Assembly: GCF_040643635.1 (NCBI RefSeq)
Contig: NZ_JBEYUS010000006.1
Location: forward strand, 1 to 64,000
Origin: Saccharopolyspora_C sp040643635
GTDB taxonomy: Bacteria; Actinomycetota; Actinomycetes; Mycobacteriales; Pseudonocardiaceae
DNA: 64,000 bases
Reading direction: 5' to 3'
Position 1 is the stretch's first letter. Each line of letters opens with the position of its first letter. The notes beneath the pieces are model-generated. The model did not search any database, had not been told where the DNA came from, and saw nothing but the letters and a program-made list of their open reading frames with translations. Made by a program: the position numbers and the translations under genes. Below are positions 43,824 through 52,594 of the stretch, piece after piece.

Positions 43824-43879
43824 GCACCGCGCACCGCGCACCGCGCACCGCGCACCGCGCACCGCGCACCGCGCACCGG
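43824..43879. repeat. Heptamer GCACCGC tandem repeat, 8 copies
   Basis: Seven identical units from 43824 to 43872 and an eighth with one change (GCACCGG) to 43879. The array lies between the convergent rpsT and holA genes and does not encode anything supported. A 7-bp perfect array can change length by slipped-strand replication. Confidence 0.92.
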
Positions 43880-43932
43880 CGATGATCGTCGCCGGACGGT
43901 GCGGGCAGGGCTCGCCGGGTGACGACCGCGGG

Positions 43933-44916
43933 TCAGTTCCGGGAGGAGTGCAGTTCGACCAGCCGCAGCACGGCGCGCTCCAGCGCGTGGTCCGCGTCGG
44001 CGGCCATGCCCTTGACGTCCGCGTTCAGCACGGCGACCGCGCGCAACGCCTCAGCGACGGTGGCGCTGCTCCAGCCCCTGGCCTGCGCCTGCGCCTTCTT
44101 CACCTTCCACGCGGGCATGCCGAGGTCTCCGGCGAGCCGGAACGGGTCGCCTCGGCCGTAGGCGGCGACGCGGCCGATGGTGCGCACCGAATCGGCCAGG
44201 GCGTCCGCGATCAGCACGTGCGCGACGCCCAGCTGGAGCGCCCAGCGCAGCGCTTCCAGCGCTCCGGCCAGGTCACCGGTGACGGCTTTCTCGGCCACCG
44301 CGAAGCCGGTCACCTCGGCGCGGCCGCGGTGGTAGCGGCGCACCTCCGACTCGTCGATCTTCCCGCCGGTGTCGGCGACCAGCTGGGAGGCCGCCGAGGA
44401 CAGCTCGCGCAGGTCGAAGCCGACCGTCTCGATCAGCGCGCCGACTCCGGCGGCATCGATGCGGCCACCCGCGCGACGCACCTCGTCCTTGACGAACGCC
44501 TCTCGCTGCGGCCCCTTCGTGATCTTGTTGCACTCGGTGACGCGGGCGTTGAGCTTGCGCAACGCGCTCGGCAACTCCTTGGCGTTCTTCCCACGGCCGC
44601 CTCCGCTGTGCACGATCACCAGCACCACGCCGTCCGCGGGCTGCCGCGCGTGCGACAGGATCGCCTCGGCGATCTCCTTGCCCGCGTCCTGAGCGGCTTC
44701 CAGCGCCACCACGCGGCCTTCGGCGAACAACGAGGGGCTCAGCAGTTCGTCCAGCTCCGGCGGGGTGAGTTCACTCACCTTGATCCTGCGCAGCTCGGTT
44801 TCCGGATCGGCCGCGCGGGCCGCTCCGACCGCCTCCCACAGCGCGCGCTCCACCAGCAGTTCCTCGTCCCCGAGGATCAGGTGCAGCGGATCGCAGACCA
44901 CCGACGGCGAACTCAT
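43933..44916 (-). CDS. holA: DNA polymerase III delta subunit
   Basis: HolA is the clamp-loader subunit that opens the beta clamp. The 327-aa protein begins with PLHLILGDEELLVERAL and continues with DELLSPSLFAEGRVVALEAAQDAGK, the clamp-contact region, then the AAA+ lid and collar domain. The order comEA-comEC-holA-rpsT is widely conserved. ATG 44916 is the start; the frame is open for kilobases upstream, but that is an artefact of GC bias. Confidence 0.93.
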   Translation of the reverse strand: MSSPSVVCDPLHLILGDEELLVERALWEAVGAARAADPETELRRIKVSELTPPELDELLSPSLFAEGRVVALEAAQDAGKEIAEAILSHARQPADGVVLVIVHSGGGRGKNAKELPSALRKLNARVTECNKITKGPQREAFVKDEVRRAGGRIDAAGVGALIETVGFDLRELSSAASQLVADTGGKIDESEVRRYHRGRAEVTGFAVAEKAVTGDLAGALEALRWALQLGVAHVLIADALADSVRTIGRVAAYGRGDPFRLAGDLGMPAWKVKKAQAQARGWSSATVAEALRAVAVLNADVKGMAADADHALERAVLRLVELHSSRN

Positions 44917-45023
44917 AGGGGCATCGTCGCACGACCCTGCGACACCACCGCCGGTCCGTGCGCCGGTACCCGTGCTGGCCAGGACGCGGCGGCCTCCCGT
45001 AACGTTGCAGCCACAACCGAATA

Positions 45024-45149
45024 GCTCATCCAGAGGGGCAGAGGGAACGGCCCGATGAAGCCCCGGCAACCATCTCGACCTTTCGCGGCATTCGCGAGGT
45101 AGTCGAAGAAATTGGTGCCAACTCCGACCCGCCCGCGGGACAGATGAGG
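45024..45149 (+). promoter_or_regulatory. SAM-I (S-box) riboswitch upstream of thrC
   Basis: Conserved blocks appear in order: CTCATC (45025-45030) for the 5' side of P1, AGAGGGGCAGAGGG, GGCCCGATGAAGCCCCGGCAACC for the P2/kink-turn region, a variable arm around 45080-45110, GGTGCCAACTCC, and GATGAG (45143-45148) closing P1. The AGGAAAGGA ribosome site follows directly after the 3' strand of P1. SAM binding probably hides that site, giving translational control; no terminator hairpin is evident. The similar core of SAM-IV is excluded by the P1 sequence and layout. Confidence 0.9.
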
Positions 45150-45162
45150 AAAGGACCTCGCG

Positions 45163-46431
45163 ATGACCGCTGCCGCCCATGCCCCGAACTCCACCGGCAA
45201 GACCTACGACCTCGGTCCGGCCGTCGAGCTGGTGTCGAAGGAAGAGGGGCACCGCCAGCCGCTGGCGCCCGAGTTCGTGTCCCTGGAGGACTTCTCGCCG
45301 CTGGAGGTCGCCTACGACTTCGGGCGCATCCGCCGCGAGGACATCGAGGCAGGCCCCCGCTCCATCTGGCGCTACAAGAAGCTGCTGCCGGTGCCGACGA
45401 ACGTCGAGGAGCACCCGAACACCGAGCCCGGCTGTACCCGGCTGGTGCGCGCGGACAACCTCGCGAAGGCGCTCGGCGTCAAGCGGATCTGGATCAAGGA
45501 CGACACCGGCAACCCGACGCACTCCTTCAAGGACCGCGTGGTCGCGGTCGCGCTGGCCGCCGCCCGCGAGTTCGGGTTCAAGGTGCTGGCCTGCCCGTCC
45601 ACCGGCAACCTCGCCAACGCCGTCGCCGCCGCCGCGGCCCGCGCCGGCTGGGACTCGGTGGTCCTCGTCCCGTCCAACCTGGAGCGGGCGAAGATCCTGA
45701 TGAGCGCGGTCTACGACGGCTCGCTGCTCGCGGTGGACGGCAACTACGACGATGTGAACCGGCTGGCGACCGAGCTCGCCGCCGAGCACGAGGACTGGGC
45801 GTTCGTCAACGTCAACGTGCGGCCGTACTACTCGGAGGGCTCCAAGACCCTCGGGTTCGAGGTCGCTGAGCAGCTCGGCTGGCGGCTGCCGGAGCAGATC
45901 GTGGTGCCCATCGCCTCCGGTTCGCAGCTGACCAAGGTGGACAAGGGCTTCCGCGAGCTCGGCCAGACCGGTCTGGTCGAGCAGAGCCCGTACCGGATCT
46001 TCGGCGCGCAGGCCAACGGTTGCTCGCCGGTGGCCAGCGCGTTCAAGCAGAACCACGACGTGGTGCAGCCGGTCCGCCCGGACACCATCGCGCGTTCGCT
46101 GGCGATCGGTGCTCCCGCCGACGGCCCGTACGTGCTGGACGTGGTCCGGCGCACCGGCGGGGCCATCGAGGACGTCACCGACGAGGAGGTCGTCGCCGGT
46201 ATCCGGCTGCTGGCCCGCACCGAGGGGATCTTCGCCGAGACCGCCGGTGGCGTCACCGTCGCGACCGCGAAGAAGCTCATCGAGGCCGGTCAGATCGACC
46301 CGGACCAGGAGACGGTGCTGCTCATCACCGGCGACGGCCTCAAGACGCTGGACGCCGTGCAGGACCAGGTCGGTCCGAAGGCGACCGTCGCCCCGAACAC
46401 CGATGCCGTGAACGAGGCCCTCGGCCTGTGA
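45163..46431 (+). CDS. thrC: Threonine synthase
   Basis: This PLP enzyme of 422 aa converts O-phosphohomoserine to threonine. The cofactor lysine is K123 in PTHSFKDR, and the phosphate cup sequence is PSTGNLANAVAAAAARAG near 146-163. The N-terminal extension of about 50 residues fits the longer form with an added N-terminal segment. ATG 45163 follows AGGAAAGGA. The S-box riboswitch in front means SAM, not threonine, controls it. That could balance threonine and methionine branches at homoserine, or mark a paralogue with a role in sulfur amino acid metabolism. Confidence 0.9.
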   Translation: MTAAAHAPNSTGKTYDLGPAVELVSKEEGHRQPLAPEFVSLEDFSPLEVAYDFGRIRREDIEAGPRSIWRYKKLLPVPTNVEEHPNTEPGCTRLVRADNLAKALGVKRIWIKDDTGNPTHSFKDRVVAVALAAAREFGFKVLACPSTGNLANAVAAAAARAGWDSVVLVPSNLERAKILMSAVYDGSLLAVDGNYDDVNRLATELAAEHEDWAFVNVNVRPYYSEGSKTLGFEVAEQLGWRLPEQIVVPIASGSQLTKVDKGFRELGQTGLVEQSPYRIFGAQANGCSPVASAFKQNHDVVQPVRPDTIARSLAIGAPADGPYVLDVVRRTGGAIEDVTDEEVVAGIRLLARTEGIFAETAGGVTVATAKKLIEAGQIDPDQETVLLITGDGLKTLDAVQDQVGPKATVAPNTDAVNEALGL

Positions 46432-46438
46432 TCGGTGG

Positions 46439-46468
46439 CCGTGGGCCGCGGAGCACCGCGGCCCACGG
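46439..46468. terminator. Bidirectional terminator between thrC and comEC
   Basis: A perfect 13-bp stem (46439-46451 with 46456-46468) and a 4-nt loop lie between the two convergent stop codons. No T-run, as often in high-GC genomes. Confidence 0.8.
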
Positions 46469-46487
46469 TCCCGGACCGGTGCGCCGG

Positions 46488-48857
46488 TCACTTCTCGTCC
46501 GGCCGCAGCGGATCGCCCCGCTCCACCGCGGTGCTCCCGCCACGGCCCGGGACGATCGCGATGTCCCCGGACCGGTCCGTGCGGTGGATCCGCGCACCCA
46601 GCCGCTGCAGCTCGCCCAGGATGAGCGGGCTCGGGTGGCCGTAGTCGTTCCCGGCGCCGACGCTGATCACCGCCAGCCGCGGGCGCACCTGTGCGAGCAG
46701 CCGCGGCGTCGTGAACCGGGACCCGTGGTGCGGCACCTTGAGCACCTCCGCCCGCAGGTCCGCACCTGACGTGAGCAGCGCGGCCTGCCCGGGCAGCGCG
46801 ATGTCCCCGGTCAGCAGCACCCGTCCCGCCCGGGTGGTCGCCTTGACCACCAGCGACGCGTCGTTGGCGTCCTCCGCGGACGTGCTGCGGGCGAGCGCTC
46901 CCCGCGGCCCGAGCACGTCGAGCACCAGTTCCGGCCACTGCAACCGCTGTCCCGCGCGCAGCGGGATGACGGGTGCCCGGTGCGTGCGGGCGGCCGCCCG
47001 CACTTCCCGGGCCGCCCAGGCCGGTTCGTCCAACGGCCCGACCGCGACCGCACCGACCTGCCGCCCGGACAGCACCGCCGAGATGCCGCCGACGTGGTCG
47101 GCGTGCAGGTGGGTCAGCACCACCAGCGGGACGCTGCGGATCCGCAAGCGGCGCAGGCACTCCGCCATCAGCGCCGGGTCCGGTCCGGTGTCGACCACGA
47201 CCGCTTCCCGGTCCCGCCCGGTGGCCAGCACCAGCCCGTCGCCCTGCCCCACGTCGCAGGCGACCATCGACCACCCCGGCGCCGGCCAGGGGAACACCTG
47301 CTGGCGGACCGGGATCACCACCACCACGACGACCAGCACCGCGCTGATCAGCACCAGCCGGGCGATGCGGCCGCGCAGCACGATCAGCAGCACCGCTGAG
47401 AGCACCGCCAGCGCGATCCCGCCCACCGCACCGGACGGCCAGTCGACGACCGCCCCCGGCACGGCCGCCGAGTGCCGGGCGACCGCGAGCACCCACTCCA
47501 GTTCGGGTCCTGCCAGCCACACCAGCGCCTTCGCCGGCAGTGCCCACCACGGGGCCACCACCGTCGCCGCGACCCCGAGCACCGTCGCGGGTGCCACGAG
47601 CGGCCCGGCCAGCAGGTTCGCCACCACCGCGACCAGGCTGACCTGTCCGGAGATCGCGGCCACCAGCGGCGCGGTGACCAGGTGCGCCGCCGCGGGCACC
47701 GCGAGAGCCTCGGCGAGCCCGACCGGCACTCCCCTGGCGTGCAGCGCCGCCGACCAGCCGGGTGCCAGCAGCACCAGTCCCGCCGTCGCCGCCACCGACA
47801 GCGCGAACCCCGCCGTGGTCGCCAGCCCGGGAGCGAGCAGCAGCAGGCCGATGACGCTGCCCGCCAAGGTCGGCAGTGCCGAGCGCTCGCGGCCCAGTGC
47901 CAGCGCGAACAGCGTGATCGCGCCCATCACGGCGGCCCGCAGCACGCTCGGTTCGGGTCCCGCGAGCACCACGAACCCGGCCATCGCCACCCCGGCACCG
48001 ACCGCGCACGGCACCGGTCCCGCACCGATCAGGCGCAGTGCCAGCAGCACCGCCCCGCACACGATGGCCAGGTTCGCCCCGGACACCGCCATCAGGTGCG
48101 TCAGCCCGGCGGTCTCGAACTGCTCCACCACTTCCGGTGGCAGCAGCCCGGTGTCGCCGACGACCAGCCCCGGCAGCAGGCCCGCCGCTTCCGGACCCAG
48201 CACGGTCCGGGAGGTCGAGCGCAGGCCGTCCCGCAGGCCCTCCGCGACCCGCTGCCAGCCCGGTGCCGGGCGCACCTGCTCCGGTCCCTGGCCGACTTGG
48301 ATCGCGGCGGTCAGCAGTTCCCCGCCGCGCGGCGGCGCGGCTCGCCCGGTGGCGGTCACCTGCTGGCCCGCGATCAGCGAGCGCCACGGTTCCGTCGGCA
48401 CCAGGAGCAGCGCCCGGCCGCCGGCCGCGATCCGCCGGTCGCCGACGTCGACCGAGTGCAGCCGCACCGGCACCACCGAGCGGTCCTGGGCGCGCCGAGC
48501 GCCGTAGGACGCTCCCCGCAGCGGTTTCGGGCGTGCGGTGAGCGACGCCCGCACCACTACCCGTTCGCCCTGCTGCGCGGCGAGGTGCAGCGGGTGCACG
48601 GCGACCGAGTGGGTCCGGATGCCCACGCCGGTCGCGGTGATCCCGGTCAGGACCAGCACCACCAGCAACCCGTTGCGCCAGCGCCGGGCCCGCCTCGCCC
48701 GCACCAGCGGCAGCAGCACCACCGCAGAGATCGCCAGCGCGGCCGCCACGCCCCACCCGCCGAGCAGACCGGCCAGCGTCACCGACCAGGTCACCACGGC
48801 CGCGGGCACCAGTCGCAGGTCGAGCACGCCGGTCCGGGGGTAGGACGTGACCTTCAC
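46488..48857 (-). CDS. comEC: ComEC/Rec2 family DNA uptake channel
   Basis: The 789-aa protein has an N-terminal membrane part and soluble OB-like domain (about 1-200), a competence membrane domain of around 8 helices (LTHLMAVSGANLAIVCG then many hydrophobic runs, about 225-500) and a C-terminal metallo-beta-lactamase-like domain with ACDVGQGDG and LTHLHADHVGG. The last domain may degrade the non-transported DNA strand. GTG 48857 overlaps the comEA stop (GTGA). Other competence genes (comG, dprA) are not in the window, and most actinomycetes are not known to be naturally competent. Confidence 0.9.
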   Translation of the reverse strand: MKVTSYPRTGVLDLRLVPAAVVTWSVTLAGLLGGWGVAAALAISAVVLLPLVRARRARRWRNGLLVVLVLTGITATGVGIRTHSVAVHPLHLAAQQGERVVVRASLTARPKPLRGASYGARRAQDRSVVPVRLHSVDVGDRRIAAGGRALLLVPTEPWRSLIAGQQVTATGRAAPPRGGELLTAAIQVGQGPEQVRPAPGWQRVAEGLRDGLRSTSRTVLGPEAAGLLPGLVVGDTGLLPPEVVEQFETAGLTHLMAVSGANLAIVCGAVLLALRLIGAGPVPCAVGAGVAMAGFVVLAGPEPSVLRAAVMGAITLFALALGRERSALPTLAGSVIGLLLLAPGLATTAGFALSVAATAGLVLLAPGWSAALHARGVPVGLAEALAVPAAAHLVTAPLVAAISGQVSLVAVVANLLAGPLVAPATVLGVAATVVAPWWALPAKALVWLAGPELEWVLAVARHSAAVPGAVVDWPSGAVGGIALAVLSAVLLIVLRGRIARLVLISAVLVVVVVVIPVRQQVFPWPAPGWSMVACDVGQGDGLVLATGRDREAVVVDTGPDPALMAECLRRLRIRSVPLVVLTHLHADHVGGISAVLSGRQVGAVAVGPLDEPAWAAREVRAAARTHRAPVIPLRAGQRLQWPELVLDVLGPRGALARSTSAEDANDASLVVKATTRAGRVLLTGDIALPGQAALLTSGADLRAEVLKVPHHGSRFTTPRLLAQVRPRLAVISVGAGNDYGHPSPLILGELQRLGARIHRTDRSGDIAIVPGRGGSTAVERGDPLRPDEK

Positions 48858-49768
48858 ACCTGGACCAGGTCGCGGAGCTTGGCCAGCTTCGCCGCGCCGA
48901 TACCGTCGACGTCCTGGAGTTCGTCCACGGAACCGAAGCGACCGTGCTCGGTGCGCCACTGCACGATCCGTTCCGCGGTGACCTCGCCGACTCCTGGTAG
49001 CGCATCGAGTTCCTCCTCCGTGGCGGTGTTCAGGTCGACCTTGGACGGTGTCGTCCCGGAACCGGGTGGGTTCGCGGCCTGCCCGGTGTCCGCGCCCGGC
49101 GGTACCGGGACGGCGACGTAGAGCTGCTCCCCGTCGGTGAGTCGGCGGGCGAGGTTGAGCACGGTGATGTCGATCTCCGGCCCGGTGGTGCCACCGGCGG
49201 CGCGGAGCGCGTCGGCGACCCTGGAGCCCGGTGGCACGGTGACCAGCCCGGGCCGGGTCACCTCTCCGACGACGCTGATCACCAGTTCCGGTGGCGGCGG
49301 CGGTGGCTCCGGTTCGGCGACCGCCACGGGCAGCGGGGCCGGCGGGGCAGGAGCGGGTTCGGCGACGGGACGGCCCAGCCAGGTGGTGACCGCGACGACG
49401 AGCAGTGCCAGCACGGCGGCGAGCAGCAGTCCGATCCGTCCCGCGCGGCCGGGATCGATCCTGGCGCGCAGCACGGATTCGGGCAGCCACCGCTGCAGGT
49501 GCCTGCGCATTCCGGCGAACTGCCCGCGGAACGGTTCGCGGGCGGAATGCCTACCGGCGGAATCGGGTCCGGCGCGCGATTCCGGTTCGCCCGGCACATC
49601 GGGTGGATCGGCGCTGTCGTCGTCGGACGTGCGGTACCGGAGCGTTCGTCCGGTGCCCGCGCCATCGCGCGCTGCCTGCTGCTTCAGCGCCAGCAGGCGG
49701 CTGCGCGGGGTGTCGTCGGGGGCGGCGGAATCCTCGAGGATGCCGCGGAAGAGAGTGGGGACGGCCAT
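48854..49768 (-). CDS. comEA: ComEA family DNA-binding competence protein
   Basis: A 304-aa membrane-anchored DNA receptor. A cytoplasmic N-terminal region (about 1-110) precedes one transmembrane helix (IGLLLAAVLALLVVAVTTWLG), a Pro-rich spacer, an SLBB domain (ELVISVVGEVTRPGLVTVP) and a C-terminal pair of helix-hairpin-helix motifs (VDLNTATEEELDALPGVGEVTAERIV, FGSVDELQDVDGIGAAKL). The N-terminal cytoplasmic extension is longer than in Bacillus ComEA but usual in actinomycetes. It is coupled to comEC. Confidence 0.9.
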   Translation of the reverse strand: MAVPTLFRGILEDSAAPDDTPRSRLLALKQQAARDGAGTGRTLRYRTSDDDSADPPDVPGEPESRAGPDSAGRHSAREPFRGQFAGMRRHLQRWLPESVLRARIDPGRAGRIGLLLAAVLALLVVAVTTWLGRPVAEPAPAPPAPLPVAVAEPEPPPPPPELVISVVGEVTRPGLVTVPPGSRVADALRAAGGTTGPEIDITVLNLARRLTDGEQLYVAVPVPPGADTGQAANPPGSGTTPSKVDLNTATEEELDALPGVGEVTAERIVQWRTEHGRFGSVDELQDVDGIGAAKLAKLRDLVQV

Positions 49769-49822
49769 GGATTCGACGGTAGGAGCGGGCGCCGAATGCG
49801 CGCCAGACCCGAATTCAACATC

Positions 49823-49850
49823 TGTGGATGAATCGGCACCCTGTGGACAA
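49823..49850. promoter_or_regulatory. Two DnaA-box-like sites upstream of comEA
   Basis: TGTGGACAA at 49842-49850 is the exact complement of TTGTCCACA, the DnaA box form preferred in high-GC actinobacteria. TGTGGATGA at 49823-49831 is a one- to two-base variant in the same orientation, 19 bp away. They lie 55-82 bp before the comEA start in a locally AT-richer stretch. Confidence 0.5.
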
Positions 49851-49927
49851 CTCGGCGCAATTCCTCACGAACGGGCGATGAAGAGTTCCCCGGAACGAAG
49901 CCGTATCCGAATTTCGCTACTGGAAAT

Positions 49928-50797
49928 TCATCCCGCCAGCCGCCAGCCACCGGGCAGCACCACGGCTCCCAGCGCGCCCGGACCGATGTGCGCCCCCACC
50001 ACCGGCCCCACCTCGGAGACCACGCAATCCAGCGCCACAGACACCTGGCGCCGCAACTGCTCGGCCAACCGCTCCGCCCACTCCGGGGCGTCCAGGTGGT
50101 GGATCGCCACCGACAGCGACCCGGACTCCGCGCCGCGGGCCACCAGGTCGAGCAGCCGGGCGTGCGCGCGGGCCGTGGTCCGCACCTTCTCCAGCAGCTC
50201 CACGCGACCGTCGTGGACGTGCAGCAGCGGTTTGATGGCCAACGCCGTGCCCAGCACCGCGGCCGCGGCGCCGATCCGGCCACCGCGGCGCAGATGTTCC
50301 AAGGTCTGCACGGAGAACAGGGTGCGGGTCCGCTGCGCGATCAGGGCCGCCCGGCTCTCCACCGCCGACAGGCCCGCCCCGGCCCGGGCGCTGTCCGCCG
50401 CGCCCAGCGCCGCGAATCCCAGCCCCATCGCCGCGGACCGCGAGTCGACCACCCGGATCCGATCCGGATCGACCTCGCGAGCCGCCAGCCGAGCCGCGTC
50501 CCAGGTACCCGACAACCGGCGGGACAGGTGCACCGACACGACGCCGTCCGCGCCGCTCTCCAGCGCTTCCCGGTAGGCGGTGGCGAACTCGCCCGCACTC
50601 GCGCCGGACGTGGTCACGCGCTCCTTGCGGTCCCAGGCGGCCGTCAACCGGCCCGAGTCGAACTCGTGCTCCGGGATCGAATCCGCGCCCTGCACGCTCA
50701 CGTGCAGCGGGACCACCCGGAGCGCGTGCCGCTGCGCGAAACCCGCGGGCAGGTACGCGGTCGAATCGGTGACGACGGCTACGGACACGCGCGCCAC
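49928..50797 (-). CDS. DegV family fatty acid-binding protein
   Basis: A 289-aa two-domain protein with the DegV motifs VVTDSTAYLPAG at the start, TSGASAGEF, the lipid head-group site VSVHLSRRLSGTWDAARLA and LEHLRRGGRIGAAAAVLG. Relatives bind fatty acids and in Gram-positives (FakB) hand them to a FakA kinase, which is a DhaL-domain protein; none is adjacent. GTG 50797 is used, and GTG 50788 is equally possible. It lies 18 bp after the phosphatase gene. Confidence 0.9.
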   Translation of the reverse strand: MARVSVAVVTDSTAYLPAGFAQRHALRVVPLHVSVQGADSIPEHEFDSGRLTAAWDRKERVTTSGASAGEFATAYREALESGADGVVSVHLSRRLSGTWDAARLAAREVDPDRIRVVDSRSAAMGLGFAALGAADSARAGAGLSAVESRAALIAQRTRTLFSVQTLEHLRRGGRIGAAAAVLGTALAIKPLLHVHDGRVELLEKVRTTARAHARLLDLVARGAESGSLSVAIHHLDAPEWAERLAEQLRRQVSVALDCVVSEVGPVVGAHIGPGALGAVVLPGGWRLAG

Positions 50798-50815
50798 CCT
50801 AACCAGGAGCGGTGC

Positions 50816-51427
50816 TCAGGCGGGGACACCACCGTTGTACGTGGTCAGCCGCCACCGGTCGGTCCCGGTGCGGCGCGTCAGCACCACCCAGTGGCAGTTG
50901 GAGATCCCGCCGAGGCTGGGCCACAGCTCCACCGGCAGCTCCAGCATCCGGGCCGTCAGCCCGGTGATGAGGCCGCCGTGCGCGCAGACCAGCGCGGTCT
51001 CCTGGTAGGTGGTGTCCAGCTCGGACACGACCTCGAAGGCCCGTTCTGCCACCTCGACGCGGGATTCGCCGCCCGGCGGGGACCAGGTGGCGTCCGAACG
51101 CCACACCGCCATCGAGCCCGGCCAGCCGTGCTCCACCTCGGCGCCGCTGAGGCCCTGCCACTCGCCCAGGTGCGTCTCCCGCAGCCGCTTGTCCTGCCGC
51201 ACCGGCATCCCGGAGAGCTCGGTGAACGCGGCAGCGGTGGCGCTCGCGCGGCGCAGGTCCGACCCGACCGCGACCTCCGGTTCGAAGGCCGCGACGACCG
51301 GGGCGGCCCGCTGCGCCTGCGCGATACCCGCCTCGGTCAGCGACGTGTCCAGGTGCCCCTGGATGCGGCCGGCGGCGTTGTAGTCCGTCTCACCGTGCCG
51401 CCAGAGCACCAGGCGAGCCAAGCTCAC
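50816..51427 (-). CDS. Histidine phosphatase family protein (GpgP-like)
   Basis: A 203-aa phosphoglycerate mutase-fold protein with the catalytic motif LWRHGETDYN, LRETHLGEWQG and the second histidine in ALVCAHGGLI. Its place directly after rsfS matches Rv2419c of M. tuberculosis, a glucosyl-3-phosphoglycerate phosphatase involved in methylglucose lipopolysaccharide synthesis. GTG 51427 overlaps the rsfS stop (GTGA). Confidence 0.85.
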   Translation of the reverse strand: MSLARLVLWRHGETDYNAAGRIQGHLDTSLTEAGIAQAQRAAPVVAAFEPEVAVGSDLRRASATAAAFTELSGMPVRQDKRLRETHLGEWQGLSGAEVEHGWPGSMAVWRSDATWSPPGGESRVEVAERAFEVVSELDTTYQETALVCAHGGLITGLTARMLELPVELWPSLGGISNCHWVVLTRRTGTDRWRLTTYNGGVPA

Positions 51428-51807
51428 TCGTCGCCGTCCCGCTGCTCGGCGCTGTCCACGAAGTCGATCCGCGGGCAGTCCTTCCACAGCCGTTCCAGCT
51501 CGTACACCTCGCGCTCTTCGGTGTGCTGCACGTGGACCACCACGTCGACGAAGTCGAGCAGCACCCAGCGCCCCTCGCGCGCGCCTTCGCGCCGCACGGG
51601 CTTGGTGCCCGCGGCGCGCATCTTCTCCTCGACGTTCTCCACGATCGAATCGACCTGGCGCTCGTTCGGCGCCGAGGCGATCACGAAGCAATCGGTGATG
51701 ACCAGCTGCTCGGAGACGTCGAGCAGCACGAGGTCGTTCGCCTTCTTGTCGGCCGCGGCCTGCGCCGCGACCAGGGCCAGCCTGCGGGCTTCCTCAGTGG
51801 CTGCCAC
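51424..51807 (-). CDS. rsfS: Ribosomal silencing factor RsfS
   Basis: RsfS binds L14 and blocks joining of the subunits in stationary phase. The 127-aa protein has the family sequence DLVLLDVSEQLVITDCFVIASAPNERQV and the end region GRWVLLDFVDVVVHVQHTEEREVYELERLW. GTG 51807 has GGAG 4 nt upstream; the frame is open further, but that part lacks similarity. It is first in the rsfS-phosphatase-degV unit. Confidence 0.93.
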   Translation of the reverse strand: MAATEEARRLALVAAQAAADKKANDLVLLDVSEQLVITDCFVIASAPNERQVDSIVENVEEKMRAAGTKPVRREGAREGRWVLLDFVDVVVHVQHTEEREVYELERLWKDCPRIDFVDSAEQRDGDE

Positions 51808-51954
51808 GTCTCTCCTCTCAGGCGGGCACGGTTCCGCCCACGCGCCCCAGGATAGCCAGCGCGTGCACGCCTCCCGCGACCCGCCGGGGTCGGACGGCGG
51901 AACGGGAAAACCGGTTGCCGCCGATCGGACACTGGAACGGGGCGAGGAGGCGAG

Positions 51955-52449
51955 ATGCGGGTGCGTTCGGCACGGCACGACGACGAGCGGGCGCTGGCGC
52001 GGATCGTGCGCGCCGCGTGGACCCCGGAATCATCCGTGTTCCCCCGACCCGCCGCCGACGCCCCGTTCTTCCGCGAGCCGGTCGTCCCGGAGAACGTCCT
52101 CGTGGCGCTCGCCACGGACGAGCCGATCGGCTTGATCAAGCTCGTCCCGATGGCGGCGGCCCAGCCCCGGCTCGGCGTGGCCGCCGCGCACGTGCAGCAG
52201 ATCTACGGCCTGTCGGTCGCACCGGAGCACCAGGGTGGCGGGGCCGGGACCGAGCTCCTCGGCGCCGCTCGCGCGGAAGCGGTCGCCCGGGGCGCGCGCC
52301 GCATCACCATGCGGGTGCTCGGCAGCAACGCGCGGGCGCAGCGGTTGTACGAGCGGCTCGGCTACCGGGTCGAGGGCGTCGAGCGCGAGCAGTTCCTGCT
52401 CGGCGGGGCCTACGTCGACGACGTCCTGCTCGCCCTGGACCTGACCTGA
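51955..52449 (+). CDS. GNAT family N-acetyltransferase
   Basis: A 164-aa acetyltransferase with the acetyl-CoA site as IYGLSVAPEHQGGGAGTELLGAA and the late motif NARAQRLYERLGYRVEG. ATG 51955 has GAGGAGG upstream. The substrate is unknown. It is divergent from rsfS. Confidence 0.87.
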   Translation: MRVRSARHDDERALARIVRAAWTPESSVFPRPAADAPFFREPVVPENVLVALATDEPIGLIKLVPMAAAQPRLGVAAAHVQQIYGLSVAPEHQGGGAGTELLGAARAEAVARGARRITMRVLGSNARAQRLYERLGYRVEGVEREQFLLGGAYVDDVLLALDLT

Positions 52450-52594
52450 CCGCAGTCTTGGCGGCATACCGGGTCCGGTGCTCGGGGTCGTACCACTGCC
52501 ACCGGATGAGCGCCCGGCACCGGCTGCTGGACGGGGGCGCGAGTGGTTCCGCACGACGGCCGCGCGCCGGTTCCGGACCGCTACGTCGGCTTTC

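Noticed and set aside
42373..43869. TSUP transporter frame extended to about 498 codons
   Set aside because: The extra part runs antisense through rpsT and its terminator; the TSUP fold is complete from GTG 43179.
45024..45149. SAM-IV instead of SAM-I riboswitch
   Set aside because: The P1 stem CTCATC/GATGAG and the linear order of conserved blocks match the S-box; SAM-IV differs at its 5' side and has a pseudoknot-bearing 3' part not seen here.
49823..49850. DnaA boxes as part of a replication origin
   Set aside because: Only two boxes, no AT-rich unwinding element, and no dnaA, dnaN, gyrB or parAB nearby; at most a regulatory site.
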